Below, piece after piece: positions 1-7,709 of a stretch of DNA of 12,335 nucleotides (position 1 is the first letter of the stretch; every line of letters starts with the position of its first letter). The stretch lies in assembly GCA_022839105.1 (NCBI GenBank), contig JALHDH010000095.1, forward strand, positions 1 through 12,335, read 5' to 3'. Under the pieces are notes generated by a model. The model was not told the DNA's origin and searched no databases. It worked only from the letters and a program-made list of their open reading frames with translations. This DNA comes from a bacterium (GTDB taxonomy: Bacteria > Vulcanimicrobiota > Xenobia > Xenobiales > Xenobiaceae). A program made the translations under genes and the position numbers.

Positions 1-2132
1 CCTATACCACCATCGATGACCATTGCCGGCGCACCTCCCAGTTCTCCTTCCTGGACCTGGTGGCCAAGGGCCTGGTCTACCACGCCGAGCTTCCCACCGC
101 CTGGGACACCGGCTTCGGTACCGCCGTGGCCCAGGCCGAGATGGTGGACAGGGAGGGGGAGGGCCGCTTCCACGATCTGCGCTTCGAAGTCCAGGGAGGA
201 GGGGAGTTCACCATCTCGACCACCCGCCCCGAGCTGCTGGGCGCCTGCATCGCCGTCGTCGCCCATCCGGACGACGAGCGCTACCAGCACCTCTTCGGCC
301 AGACCGCGATCACCCCGCTCTTCCGGGCCCCGGTCCCGATCCTGCCGGCCTCGCACGCCGACCCCGAGAAGGGCACCGGCATCCTGATGGTCTGCACTTT
401 CGGCGATACCGCCGACGTCGAGTTCTGGCGGGCCTTGGAGCTGCCCTTGCGGCAGTTGATCGGCCGCGACGGGCGGATGCAACCGGTGGACTTCGGCGCG
501 GCTCCCTTTGGCAGCCTGGACCCTGAAGCCGCCAATGAGGCCTGGTCCCACCTCAAGGGCCTGTACGTCAAGCAGGCCCGGACCCGGATCGCCGAACTGC
601 TGCGCGAGGTCGGCGCCCTGGTGGGCGAACTGCGGCCCACCCGCCAGTTCGTCAAATACTACGAGAAGGGCGAGCATCCCCTGGAGTTCGTGACCACCCG
701 ACAGTGGTTCGTGCGCCTCCTGGAACACAAGGAGGCCCTGCTGGCCAAGGCGCGGGAGGTCCAGTGGCACCCCGAGCACATGCGCACTCGGATCGAGCAC
801 TGGATCGAGGGTCTGCAGTATGACTGGTGCATCAGCCGCCAGCGCTTCTTCGGGGTCCCTTTTCCTGTGTGGTACCCCGTCCTGGCAGATGGCACCGTCG
901 ATCACGCCAACCCGATCTATGCGACCCCCGAGATGTTGCCGGTGGACCCGCTCTCCCAGCCCGCCCCGGGCTACGACGAGTCCCAGCGCGACCAGCCCGG
1001 TGGCTTCGCCGGCGACCCGGACGTGATGGACACCTGGGCCACCTCCTCGTTGACACCTCAGATCGTCAGCGGTTGGGGTGAGGACCCCGAGCGCCATCGC
1101 AAGCTCTTCCCCATGGACATCCGGCCCCAGTCGCACGAGATCATCCGCACCTGGGCCTTCTACACCATCGTCAAGGCCTGGATGCACGAGGGAACCATCC
1201 CCTGGAAGCATGTGGTGATCAGCGGGTGGATCCTGGACCCGGATCGCAAGAAGATGGAGAAGTCCAAAGGCAACGTGGTCACTCCCGGCCACTTCCTGGA
1301 CGAGTATTCGGCCGACGGCGTCCGCTACTGGGCGGCTCGGGCCCGACTGGGCACCGACACCGTCTTTGACTCCAAGCTCTTCGACAATGGTCGGCGCCTG
1401 GCCACCAAGCTTTTCAATGCCAGTCGTTTCGTGCTGATGCAACTGGAGCGGGACGTCGAAGGGCGGGACCGCTGGACCCTCGAGCACGTCACCGAACCGC
1501 TGGATCGGGCCCTGCTTTCCCGACTGCGCCGGATCGTCTCCGAGGCGACCGAGGCCTTCGAACGCTTCGAATACGCCCTGGCCCTGCAGGCCATCGAGGG
1601 GGACTTCTGGGAGTTCTGCGACGACTACGTCGAGCTGGTCAAGCGCCGCTCGTATGAGGCGGAGGATACCGCCGGCCGGCGCAGCGCCATGGCCACCCTC
1701 CATCTGGCCCTGCGGACCATGCTGCGTCTCTTCGCCCCGTTCCTGCCCTATATCACCGAGGAGGTCTGGTCCTGGCGCATGGCCGGTGAGGGCCGCGAAC
1801 GCTCGGTCCACACCTCCCCCTGGCCCACGGTCGAGGAACTCGCCGCGCCCGAGCCCGAGCAGGGCGAGGTCTACGCCTGTGGCGTCGAGGTCCTCCGCAA
1901 GATCCGTCAGGCCAAGACGATGGCCCAGAAGAAGCTGCGCTGGCCGGTGGAGTCGCTCGTGGTCCGAGGCTCGGAGGGCGATCTGGCGGCCCTGGAGCCG
2001 GTGCTGGCCGACGTGCTGCTGGCGGGGACGGCCGAGGGGGCCCGGGTGCAGTGCCTCGAAGGCGAGCCCTCCGAGGGCGAGCGCTTCGAGGTCCAGGTCA
2101 CCCTGGCCGTCGAGGAGGCCGTTCAGGTCTAG
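1..2132 (+). CDS. valS: Valyl-tRNA synthetase, 3' part (5' end cut by the window)
   Basis: This class I aminoacyl-tRNA synthetase charges tRNA-Val with valine in the cytoplasm. The reading frame is open from base 3 (Y-T-T-I-D-D-H-C-R-R-T-S), so the gene starts before the window and its HIGH motif is not seen. Visible parts in order are the CP1 editing domain (TTRPELLGA near base 210), the catalytic-core stretch YDWCISRQRFFGVP near 817, DVMDTWATSS near 1020, the KMSKS loop as KKMEKSKGNVV at 1248-1280, and the anticodon-binding helical domain from about 1400. The protein ends soon after KIRQAKTMAQKKLRWPVE and has no C-terminal coiled-coil arm, so it resembles archaeal and actinobacterial ValS rather than the E. 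coli form. The TAG stop is followed at once by a hairpin. It converges on the hydrogenase operon and has no evident functional link to it. Confidence 0.97.
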   Translation, partial: YTTIDDHCRRTSQFSFLDLVAKGLVYHAELPTAWDTGFGTAVAQAEMVDREGEGRFHDLRFEVQGGGEFTISTTRPELLGACIAVVAHPDDERYQHLFGQTAITPLFRAPVPILPASHADPEKGTGILMVCTFGDTADVEFWRALELPLRQLIGRDGRMQPVDFGAAPFGSLDPEAANEAWSHLKGLYVKQARTRIAELLREVGALVGELRPTRQFVKYYEKGEHPLEFVTTRQWFVRLLEHKEALLAKAREVQWHPEHMRTRIEHWIEGLQYDWCISRQRFFGVPFPVWYPVLADGTVDHANPIYATPEMLPVDPLSQPAPGYDESQRDQPGGFAGDPDVMDTWATSSLTPQIVSGWGEDPERHRKLFPMDIRPQSHEIIRTWAFYTIVKAWMHEGTIPWKHVVISGWILDPDRKKMEKSKGNVVTPGHFLDEYSADGVRYWAARARLGTDTVFDSKLFDNGRRLATKLFNASRFVLMQLERDVEGRDRWTLEHVTEPLDRALLSRLRRIVSEATEAFERFEYALALQAIEGDFWEFCDDYVELVKRRSYEAEDTAGRRSAMATLHLALRTMLRLFAPFLPYITEEVWSWRMAGEGRERSVHTSPWPTVEELAAPEPEQGEVYACGVEVLRKIRQAKTMAQKKLRWPVESLVVRGSEGDLAALEPVLADVLLAGTAEGARVQCLEGEPSEGERFEVQVTLAVEEAVQV

Positions 2133-2139
2133 AAAGTCA

Positions 2140-2174
2140 GCGCCCCGGAGGGGAGGCCCTCTCCTTCGGGGCGC
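2140..2174. terminator. Long GC-rich hairpin just after valS
   Basis: A near-perfect 35-base inverted repeat starts seven bases after the valS stop. Its arms begin GCGCCCCG and end CGGGGCGC, and in plus-strand RNA the two imperfect positions are G-U wobbles. A second hairpin follows directly (2175-2193, GGCCC...GGGCC with one bulged base). No T-tract follows either one, so intrinsic termination is uncertain. The position between valS and the convergent operon suggests a bidirectional terminator or 3'-end stabiliser. Confidence 0.5.
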
Positions 2175-2194
2175 GGCCCCGGACTTCCGGGCCG

Positions 2195-2461
2195 TCAGTC
2201 GTTCAAGACCGTCAGCGTCCCGTCGACCAGTTCCCAGCGCATGCGGTCGGGGTCGGTCTCGCTGTCGGCGAGGTAGCCCGAGCCGTTCCCGTCCAGGATC
2301 CGCCCCCGGACCACCTGGTTGGTGAAGCTCGTGGGGATCGGAACTCCCTTCCCAGGCTTCCCAGACCAGTCCGGTCGACCTCGCCGGACGATTCTGTCCA
2401 GGCCCTGGGGGGGGCGGGTGTTCTCAGGGCGATCCGGGTGGCGGGGACCCGAATCAGTCAC
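2195..2461 (-). CDS. Hypothetical small protein or gene remnant at the operon end
   Basis: I do not recognise this ORF. Its last ~46 codons (bases 2195-2335) look genuinely coding. Almost every third position is G or C, and the peptide has normal composition (PTSFTNQVVRGRILDG, then RMRWELVDGTLTVLND). The upstream half is rich in P, G and R and looks much less convincing. I chose a GTG at 2461 because GGAG lies five bases before it, which gives 88 residues. The frame stays open back to an ATG at 2623, but that version would overlap the membrane-protein gene by about 100 bases. It could be a short real gene 56 bases after its neighbour, or the 3' remnant of a decayed gene. No signal peptide or membrane segment is visible. 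Confidence 0.33.
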   Translation of the reverse strand: MTDSGPRHPDRPENTRPPQGLDRIVRRGRPDWSGKPGKGVPIPTSFTNQVVRGRILDGNGSGYLADSETDPDRMRWELVDGTLTVLND

Positions 2462-2498
2462 CCGGGCTCCGTGGCTCGTGCACCTGGTTTCGGGCGGG

Positions 2499-2514
2499 TG
2501 CGCCTCGGGGCGCA
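2499..2514 (-). terminator. Small hairpin after the membrane microprotein gene
   Basis: A perfect 6-bp stem (TGCGCC / GGCGCA) with a 4-base loop lies three bases past the TGA of the 50-residue gene. There is no T-tract. It may mark the operon's 3' end, and if so the downstream 88-codon ORF may be poorly transcribed. The evidence is position and symmetry only. Confidence 0.3.
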
Positions 2515-2517
2515 GGT

Positions 2518-2670
2518 TCAGGACCTTTCCGCTTCCTCGTCCCTGTCCTGGCGTTCCCGTTCCCGTCGGCGGTGCAAGAGGCCGCGCACCGTCTGCGCCG
2601 AGAAGGCCAGGGTGGCCAGGCACCAGAGGGCGCCGGTGAGGAGCAGACCCGTGCTCCAGAAGTCTTCCAT
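2518..2670 (-). CDS. Single-pass membrane microprotein (50 aa) after the phosphatase
   Basis: This is a 50-residue protein: a short polar start (MEDFWST), one hydrophobic segment at about residues 8-25 (GLLLTGALWCLATLAFSA), then a highly charged tail rich in Arg, Glu and Asp (LLHRRRERERQDRDEEAERS). The layout fits a bitopic protein with its charged tail in the cytoplasm. It lies 44 bases after the phosphatase stop on the same strand, so it is probably cotranscribed with the hydrogenase operon. The Shine-Dalgarno before the ATG is weak. An in-frame GTG at 2721 overlaps the phosphatase stop and would add 17 residues, but its AGGAG is only two bases away, so I prefer the ATG. I know no family for it. 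A role as membrane anchor or partner of the phosphatase or HydS is inference from position only. Confidence 0.6.
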   Translation of the reverse strand: MEDFWSTGLLLTGALWCLATLAFSAQTVRGLLHRRRERERQDRDEEAERS

Positions 2671-2699
2671 GATCCGGTTCTTCGACCGAAGGCCCGAGA

Positions 2700-2715
2700 A
2701 CCCCGCCGCCGGGGT
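2700..2715 (-). other. Short hairpin at the phosphatase stop codon
   Basis: The inverted repeat ACCCCG-N4-CGGGGT begins at the last base region of the phosphatase stop and sits between it and the membrane microprotein. On the minus strand it is followed by TTCTC, which is not a T-tract. It could partly attenuate or stabilise the message between the two genes. It may also be chance in such GC-rich DNA. Confidence 0.25.
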
Positions 2716-3911
2716 CAGCACTTCTCCTCGACGACCACCTTGCCCATCTTCCGCAGCTTCTCGACCAGCAGGTTCACGATCAGGCTGCGGGGCAGGACGC
2801 CGAGCTGCTTGAATTCCAGGCCCTGGTTGCCCAGGTTGCGGGCGCCCCCCACGAAGAGGCGGATCATGTCCGCGCTCCTCATCATGCGGCAGATCTGGCC
2901 CACGCACGAACCGCCCTGGTAGTCCTCCAGGTCCTCTTCGAGGATGTTGTAGATCTGGTTGAGGGTCACGGCGCCCTCGGTCACCAGGTCGATCCCGGGG
3001 ATCTGGTAGGTGGGGGGGGAGGCAAAAGAGGTGGAGAGCTCCAGGACCTTCAAGGGTTGGCCGGTCACCCGGGCCACGATGTCGGCCGTGGTCGAGCCGC
3101 ACACCACCTTGCAGCCCTCCTGGGCCAGGAACTGCTCGACGAAGTCGCGATCGGCGCCCTTGATCCGGGGGGGGCCGGTCAGAAGGTTCAGGACCTCGGC
3201 CTGACGGCAGGAGAGCACCGCCAGCGTCGTGTCGTCGCCGTGGGCGCCGCCCGAGAGGACCCGGGCCTGCTCCAGGATCGGTTCGGGAAGCCGCTCGGGC
3301 CGGACTCCCCGCCTGAGGATCGCGTTGATCTCGGCCACCACGCGCTCCTCACCCCAGCCGGTCCCCTTGACCCGGCCCAGGCCGGCCTGGGTCACCCCGT
3401 CGGTCATCAGGACCAGGGCTTCGCCGGGTCGCAGGTGGCCTCCCGACTCGGCCACCACCTCGTGCCCGCGGGTCAGGAAGCTCTGGGGGAGCGATTCGGC
3501 CACGCCGCGGCTGACCAGGAGCGGCGCGGGGCTCTCGTAGGAGATCACGGTGTACTGGCCGTGGTTGAGGATGTGGGCGATGCTGAAGGCGGCGAAGGGA
3601 ATCCCCACCTCGGTTCGGGCCCGGTGCATCATCGAGACCACCCTCTCGCTGGCCCGACTCAGCGGGATGCCGTGGCTCAGGAGATGCAGGAGCCGATGGG
3701 CGCACATGGTGGCGGCGATGTTGGCGCGCACTCCCGACCCGATCCCGTCGCACAGGATGAAGAAGGTCTCGTGGAAGGTGCGGTGACACAGGAAGTGGTC
3801 TCCGCACACGTTGTGGCGGTGCTTGCGCACCTGTCCGACGCTGTCCTGGACATAGAGAAGCCCCCGGGAGTGACCGGTCGGCAGAGACCGGATCGAGGGT
3901 TCACTGGTCAT
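2715..3911 (-). CDS. SpoIIE/PP2C-type serine phosphatase with uncharacterised C-terminal domain
   Basis: A 398-residue protein. Residues ~15-235 form a SpoIIE-like PP2C phosphatase that removes phosphate from Ser/Thr of partner proteins. The acidic metal ligands are visible: D38 in CGDHF, D55-G56 in LCDGIGSG, D171-G172 in MTDGVTQ, and D226-D227 in HGDDTTL. Residues ~246-398 are a second domain with KVVCGSTTADIVARV (268-282) and GIDLVTEGAVTLNQI (306-320). I recall similar tails in SpoIIE proteins next to sensory hydrogenases, but no assigned function. Its ATG lies 11 bases inside the end of hydS, so the two are probably translationally coupled, which makes HydS the likely upstream signal. No kinase, STAS protein or other substrate is encoded in the window. 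The protein has no membrane segment and should be cytoplasmic. The phosphatase call is firm; its target is unknown. Confidence 0.88.
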   Translation of the reverse strand: MTSEPSIRSLPTGHSRGLLYVQDSVGQVRKHRHNVCGDHFLCHRTFHETFFILCDGIGSGVRANIAATMCAHRLLHLLSHGIPLSRASERVVSMMHRARTEVGIPFAAFSIAHILNHGQYTVISYESPAPLLVSRGVAESLPQSFLTRGHEVVAESGGHLRPGEALVLMTDGVTQAGLGRVKGTGWGEERVVAEINAILRRGVRPERLPEPILEQARVLSGGAHGDDTTLAVLSCRQAEVLNLLTGPPRIKGADRDFVEQFLAQEGCKVVCGSTTADIVARVTGQPLKVLELSTSFASPPTYQIPGIDLVTEGAVTLNQIYNILEEDLEDYQGGSCVGQICRMMRSADMIRLFVGGARNLGNQGLEFKQLGVLPRSLIVNLLVEKLRKMGKVVVEEKC

Positions 3912-5604
3912 GGATGCTCATCAGCCTCTCGACGAGTTCCTCACCCCGGGCCGTGCTGTCCCCCAGGAAGCGCGCCATGGTCTGGGCCATCTGGATCTGA
4001 TGTTCGAGAAGCTCGCGGGCCTGCATGATGGTCTGCTGCTTGATCGAATCCAGCCTGGCCCGGGTCAACTGGACTCCCGTCACGTCGGTGTAGATCCCGA
4101 CGAGTTGCCGATCCTCGGGCATCCGATAGGCGATCAGGTGGAATTGCTTGCCGTAGCACGAGACCATGGCATCCACGCGCTCCGCGGATTCGGTCTGCAG
4201 CTTCTCGAAGGCGCTGGCATCGGCAAGATACGAGATGCGGCGGCCCAGGACCGCGTCGTTGCAGGTGAAGTAGGTGCGAAACGAGGGGTTCATGGAGAGG
4301 ATCTTCAGTTCCTCGTCCAAGGTCACGATGCCGTTCGGGCTGGTCTGGATGATCTTGTCGGTGCGTCGCTCGGCCAATCGGCGGGTGTAGGGAACGCACA
4401 TCTCCGAGTTGGCCATGCCTCGGATCACCGCGGTGGCCATCTCGCGACAACTGCCATACCCGCAGGCCCCGCAGTTGAGCTGGGCGGCGGCGTCGAGCTT
4501 TTCGGTCCGCTCGTACACCTCCAGGATCTGCTCTTCGGAGACCACGGGTTCTTCGAGTCTCGAGGCCGCGAAGCGGGTCTGCAGATCGAAGTCCGCTTTC
4601 GGAAGATCTTCCGGTTCGGGCAGGGCCGACTTCCGGGAACAGTAGGCCAGGAGATTGGCGCGCCGATGAAAGACCGTCTCGGAAGAGCCGGTGGCTGGAC
4701 CGCCCAGGCAGCCATCCTGGCAGAAGAGGGGCTCGACCAGGTGCAGGCCCCAGACCGAGTCGGCTGAGGCGAAGAGGGCCCGGACATTCTCCATGCCGCT
4801 GGTATGGAGGATCTCCTTCTGGGTCGTATCGGCGGAGAGGCCCAGGGTCCGGATCATTCCTCCCGGCAGGGGGAAGAGCTTGGCCGTGGGGATCCGGCCT
4901 TGATTGTCGAATCCGCTCTCGGCGCAGTCCTCCAGGCGGATTCCCTCGCGCTCCAGCCAGCGGTCCAGCTCCTCGAAGGTCAGCACGGCGTCCACATCGC
5001 CCCGGTACTCGGTCCGCTCGGCCTCCCGCTTCTTGGCCAGGCACGGACCGATGAAGACCACCCGGGTTCCCGCTCCCCAGTGGGCCTTCATGGCCCGGGC
5101 GTGGGCGATCATGGGTGAGACCACGGGGAGCAGGGAGCCCATGTGCTCGGGGTGGTATTTCTCGACGAAGGAGACGACCGCCGGGCATGCGGTGCAGACA
5201 TTCGTCGCGTTCTCGGGTCGCGAGCAGATCTCGGAGGTCTCCCGGGAGATGATCTCCGCGCCCTCGGAGGTCTCGGCCACGGCCAGGAAACCCAGCTTGC
5301 GCAGGGCCGAGGGCAGTCTGGACGCCTTCCAGCCGCCGTAGACCGCGGCGAAGGACGGAGCCACGCTGGCCACGGCCCCCCCCGCGGCGACCAGCTCTGC
5401 GGCCAGACCCGTGTCATCCCTGTAGACCTTGGCATGCTGGGGGCATTCCTTGACGCAGGTCCCGCACAGGATGCAGCGCTCGGGATCGACCCAGGCCTGG
5501 TTGTCGTGGACGCCGATGGCCTTGACCGGACAGACCCGGACGCAGCGATAGCAGTCCCGGCACCTGGCCGAGAGGGTCCGCAGGATGTCCAAAGGCTGGT
5601 TCAT
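3901..5604 (-). CDS. hydS: Putative sensory [FeFe]-hydrogenase with PAS domain (group C, HydS-like)
   Basis: A 567-residue protein. It has two [4Fe-4S] ferredoxin motifs (C15/18/21/25 and C44/47/50/54) and a degenerate H-cluster domain. A CxxCxxxxC iron-sulfur motif follows (C378, C381, C386, with C403), then a PAS domain at ~417-516 and a helical tail. H-cluster cysteines persist in L1 (TACPAV, C140), L2 (GPCLAKKRE, C188) and L3 (FCQDGCLGGP, C295 and C299). The catalytic proton-transfer Cys of L1 (TSCCP in HydA) is Ala139, and the L2 Met is Gly186. These changes are known in putative sensory hydrogenases of the T. maritima HydS type, so an H2 or redox sensor is likely. I chose the ATG because GGAGG lies five bases upstream; a GTG at 5616 would add four residues. 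It follows hydA by 16 bases and overlaps the phosphatase start. Confidence 0.92.
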   Translation of the reverse strand: MNQPLDILRTLSARCRDCYRCVRVCPVKAIGVHDNQAWVDPERCILCGTCVKECPQHAKVYRDDTGLAAELVAAGGAVASVAPSFAAVYGGWKASRLPSALRKLGFLAVAETSEGAEIISRETSEICSRPENATNVCTACPAVVSFVEKYHPEHMGSLLPVVSPMIAHARAMKAHWGAGTRVVFIGPCLAKKREAERTEYRGDVDAVLTFEELDRWLEREGIRLEDCAESGFDNQGRIPTAKLFPLPGGMIRTLGLSADTTQKEILHTSGMENVRALFASADSVWGLHLVEPLFCQDGCLGGPATGSSETVFHRRANLLAYCSRKSALPEPEDLPKADFDLQTRFAASRLEEPVVSEEQILEVYERTEKLDAAAQLNCGACGYGSCREMATAVIRGMANSEMCVPYTRRLAERRTDKIIQTSPNGIVTLDEELKILSMNPSFRTYFTCNDAVLGRRISYLADASAFEKLQTESAERVDAMVSCYGKQFHLIAYRMPEDRQLVGIYTDVTGVQLTRARLDSIKQQTIMQARELLEHQIQMAQTMARFLGDSTARGEELVERLMSIHDQ

Positions 5605-5609
5605 CAAGG

Positions 5610-5614
5610 CCTCC
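5610..5614 (-). promoter_or_regulatory. Ribosome binding site that decides the hydS start
   Basis: GGAGG on the minus strand sits five bases before the ATG at 5604. The competing GTG at 5616 lies partly upstream of it and has no Shine-Dalgarno of its own. Confidence 0.6.
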
Positions 5615-5620
5615 ACCGGT

Positions 5621-7636
5621 TCAGATCTGAACTTCCGCCTTCCTGCCCGCCAGGTGCTGAAGGATGGCGGCCCGGGCCTGGTCCAGGGTGCAGTGTTCCA
5701 GGACCTCTTCGCCGATCTTCACGACCGGACCCCGGTCGCAGCGTTCGTAGCAGAACGTCGCGTTGATCGAGACCTGTGCCTTGGCGCCTTGTTCGGCCAG
5801 GAAGGCGTTGATCCCGCTGTAGAGCTGCTGGGCGCCGCGCAGGAAGCAACTGGTCCCGAAACAGATCGAGATTTCGAGCTGGCCCTCCTCCTGCTCGGGT
5901 TCGGGAGCGAATCCCGAGGTTCGCCGCTTGGGGCTGTAGGTCGTGTGCAGCAGTTCGTGGGCCAGGTGGCTGCCGGGCTTCTGCAGGAACTTCTCGTAGG
6001 CCTCGGCGATATAGGGGTTCTCCTGGGGCTTGTGCAACTGCAGCATCTTGTCATTGTCGTAGAGTCCGCAGGTGCGCTTCGCCTTGTAGTCGGCGTCCGA
6101 GGAGATCGGCTGGCCGCCGCCGTTCATGCAGCCGCCCGGACAGGCCATCACCTCCACCAGGTCATAGTGCTTCTCTCCGCTCTGGATGCGCCGGATCACC
6201 TCGCGGGCATTGCCCAGTCCACTGGCCACCGCCACCGAGAGCTGGGTCTCTTCGACCGTCAGGCTGAATTCGCGCAGGCCTTCCTGGCCGCGGGCCGCCT
6301 TGAAGATGTAGTTGGAGTCCTTGCGGCCGGTGATCTTCTCGGCCGCGTAGCGCAGCACGGCCTCGGTGACCCCGCCGGAGTTCCCGAAGATCACGCCTCC
6401 ACCGGTGGTGAAGCCGAAGGGCATGTCGAAAGACTCCTGCTCGAGCTGGTTGAAGACCAGGCCCGACTCCTTGATCATCAGGATCAGTTCCTGGGTCGTC
6501 AGAACCAGGTCGACATCCGGCTCGTCCCCCCGGCTGTGCTCGGGGCGTCTGGCCTCGTACTTCTTGGCCGTGCAGGGCATGATCGAGACCATGACGATCT
6601 TCTCGGCCGGGATGTTCTGCAGCTTCTTCAGGCTGGCCTTGCACAGGGCGCCCATCATCTGCTGAGGGGAGCTGCAGGTGGAGAGATGGCCCAGGTACTC
6701 CGGGTAGTACTGTTCGGTGAACTTGACCCAGGCCGGGCAGCAGGAGGTGAACTGAGGCAGGTTCTGGCCCTCCTTCTTGCGGGCCAGGAACTCTTCAGCC
6801 TCCTCGAGGATCGTGAGGTCGGCGGTGAACGAGGTGTCGTAGACCCGGTCGAAGCCCATCCGTCGCAGGGCCGCCACGATGCGCCCCGTGGTGATGGTTC
6901 CGGGCTCCAGGCCGAAGGCCTCGCCCAGGGCCACGCGGACGGCCGGAGCCACCTGGGCCACAACGGTCCGTGAGGAATCGTGCAGGGCCTTCCACACCTC
7001 ATCGATGTTGGGTCGGGGGACCAGGGCACCGGTGGGGCAGACCCGGGCACACTGACCGCAGTTGACGCATTCCACCTCGCCGAGGTCCTTGCCGAAGCAG
7101 GGCATCACCGTCGACTTCGACCCCCGATAGGCGAAGTCGATGGCGCCCACGGTCTGGATCTCGTTGCACATCCGCACGCAGTCGCCGCACAGGACGCACT
7201 TGTTCGGGTCGCGCAGGAGCGAGGGGGAGGACAGGTCGATGCGGACGGGGGTCCGGGACTGGGGGAAGCGGACCTTGTCCACCCCCAGGCGCTGGCCCAG
7301 CTTCTGGAGCTGACAGGAGGGGCCCTTGGAACAGGACGGGCAATCCCCCACGTGGGAGGCCAGCAACAACTCGATCACCATCTTGCGCAACTTGCGGATC
7401 TGCTCGCTGGTGGTGCGGACCACCATGCCCTCCGCCGGCAGGGTCGAGCAGGCCGGCACCATGCCCATCCCTTCCACCTCCACCATGCACAGCCGACAGG
7501 CTCCGTAGATGCTCATCTCGGAGTGGTAGCAGAAGGTCGGCAGCTCGATATGCGCTTTGCGGATCACCTCCAGCAGGTTCCGTTCCTCTCCGAAGGAGAC
7601 CGGGGTGTTGTCGATCTTCAAGGTCTGGCGTTTCAT
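5621..7636 (-). CDS. hydA: [FeFe]-hydrogenase catalytic subunit HydA (bifurcating, trimeric type)
   Basis: A 671-residue catalytic subunit that interconverts 2H+ and H2 at the H-cluster. In order: an N-terminal [2Fe-2S] domain (C36, C47, C50, C63), a His-Cys3 [4Fe-4S] site (H95, C99, C102, C108), two [4Fe-4S] ferredoxin motifs (C147-C157 and C190-C200), and the H-cluster domain. The H-cluster motifs are intact: L1 FTSCCPAW with C299 and C300, L2 MPCTAKKYE with C355, and L3 VMACPGGCMNGGGQP with C499 and C503. A C-terminal thioredoxin-like [2Fe-2S] domain (C592, C597, C629, C633) marks the HydABC class. Length and order fit T. maritima HydA (about 645 aa). AGGGA lies six bases before the ATG. 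It follows hydB by 73 bases, the largest gap among the core genes. Active enzyme needs the maturases HydE, HydF and HydG, which are not here. Confidence 0.97.
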   Translation of the reverse strand: MKRQTLKIDNTPVSFGEERNLLEVIRKAHIELPTFCYHSEMSIYGACRLCMVEVEGMGMVPACSTLPAEGMVVRTTSEQIRKLRKMVIELLLASHVGDCPSCSKGPSCQLQKLGQRLGVDKVRFPQSRTPVRIDLSSPSLLRDPNKCVLCGDCVRMCNEIQTVGAIDFAYRGSKSTVMPCFGKDLGEVECVNCGQCARVCPTGALVPRPNIDEVWKALHDSSRTVVAQVAPAVRVALGEAFGLEPGTITTGRIVAALRRMGFDRVYDTSFTADLTILEEAEEFLARKKEGQNLPQFTSCCPAWVKFTEQYYPEYLGHLSTCSSPQQMMGALCKASLKKLQNIPAEKIVMVSIMPCTAKKYEARRPEHSRGDEPDVDLVLTTQELILMIKESGLVFNQLEQESFDMPFGFTTGGGVIFGNSGGVTEAVLRYAAEKITGRKDSNYIFKAARGQEGLREFSLTVEETQLSVAVASGLGNAREVIRRIQSGEKHYDLVEVMACPGGCMNGGGQPISSDADYKAKRTCGLYDNDKMLQLHKPQENPYIAEAYEKFLQKPGSHLAHELLHTTYSPKRRTSGFAPEPEQEEGQLEISICFGTSCFLRGAQQLYSGINAFLAEQGAKAQVSINATFCYERCDRGPVVKIGEEVLEHCTLDQARAAILQHLAGRKAEVQI

Positions 7637-7709
7637 GTGGGGTCCCTTTTCGTGGCCGCGTTGAGCGGCGAGATGGCCGCCTTCTCAAGCGGCGGGTCGG
7701 AGGGGGGAC

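Noticed and set aside
2051..2812. A 253-codon plus-strand frame running from the end of valS
   Set aside because: Its first part overlaps valS in another frame and the rest is Arg/Pro/Ser-rich noise across the intergenic hairpins and opposite the small minus-strand genes.
3057..4028. A 323-codon plus-strand frame opposite the phosphatase
   Set aside because: Mirror frame of a gene whose PP2C metal-binding residues are all visible on the minus strand.
5585..6973. A 462-codon plus-strand frame opposite hydA
   Set aside because: Mirror frame of hydA; Leu/Gly/Ala/Asp-rich with no recognisable motif, caused by GC-rich codon use.
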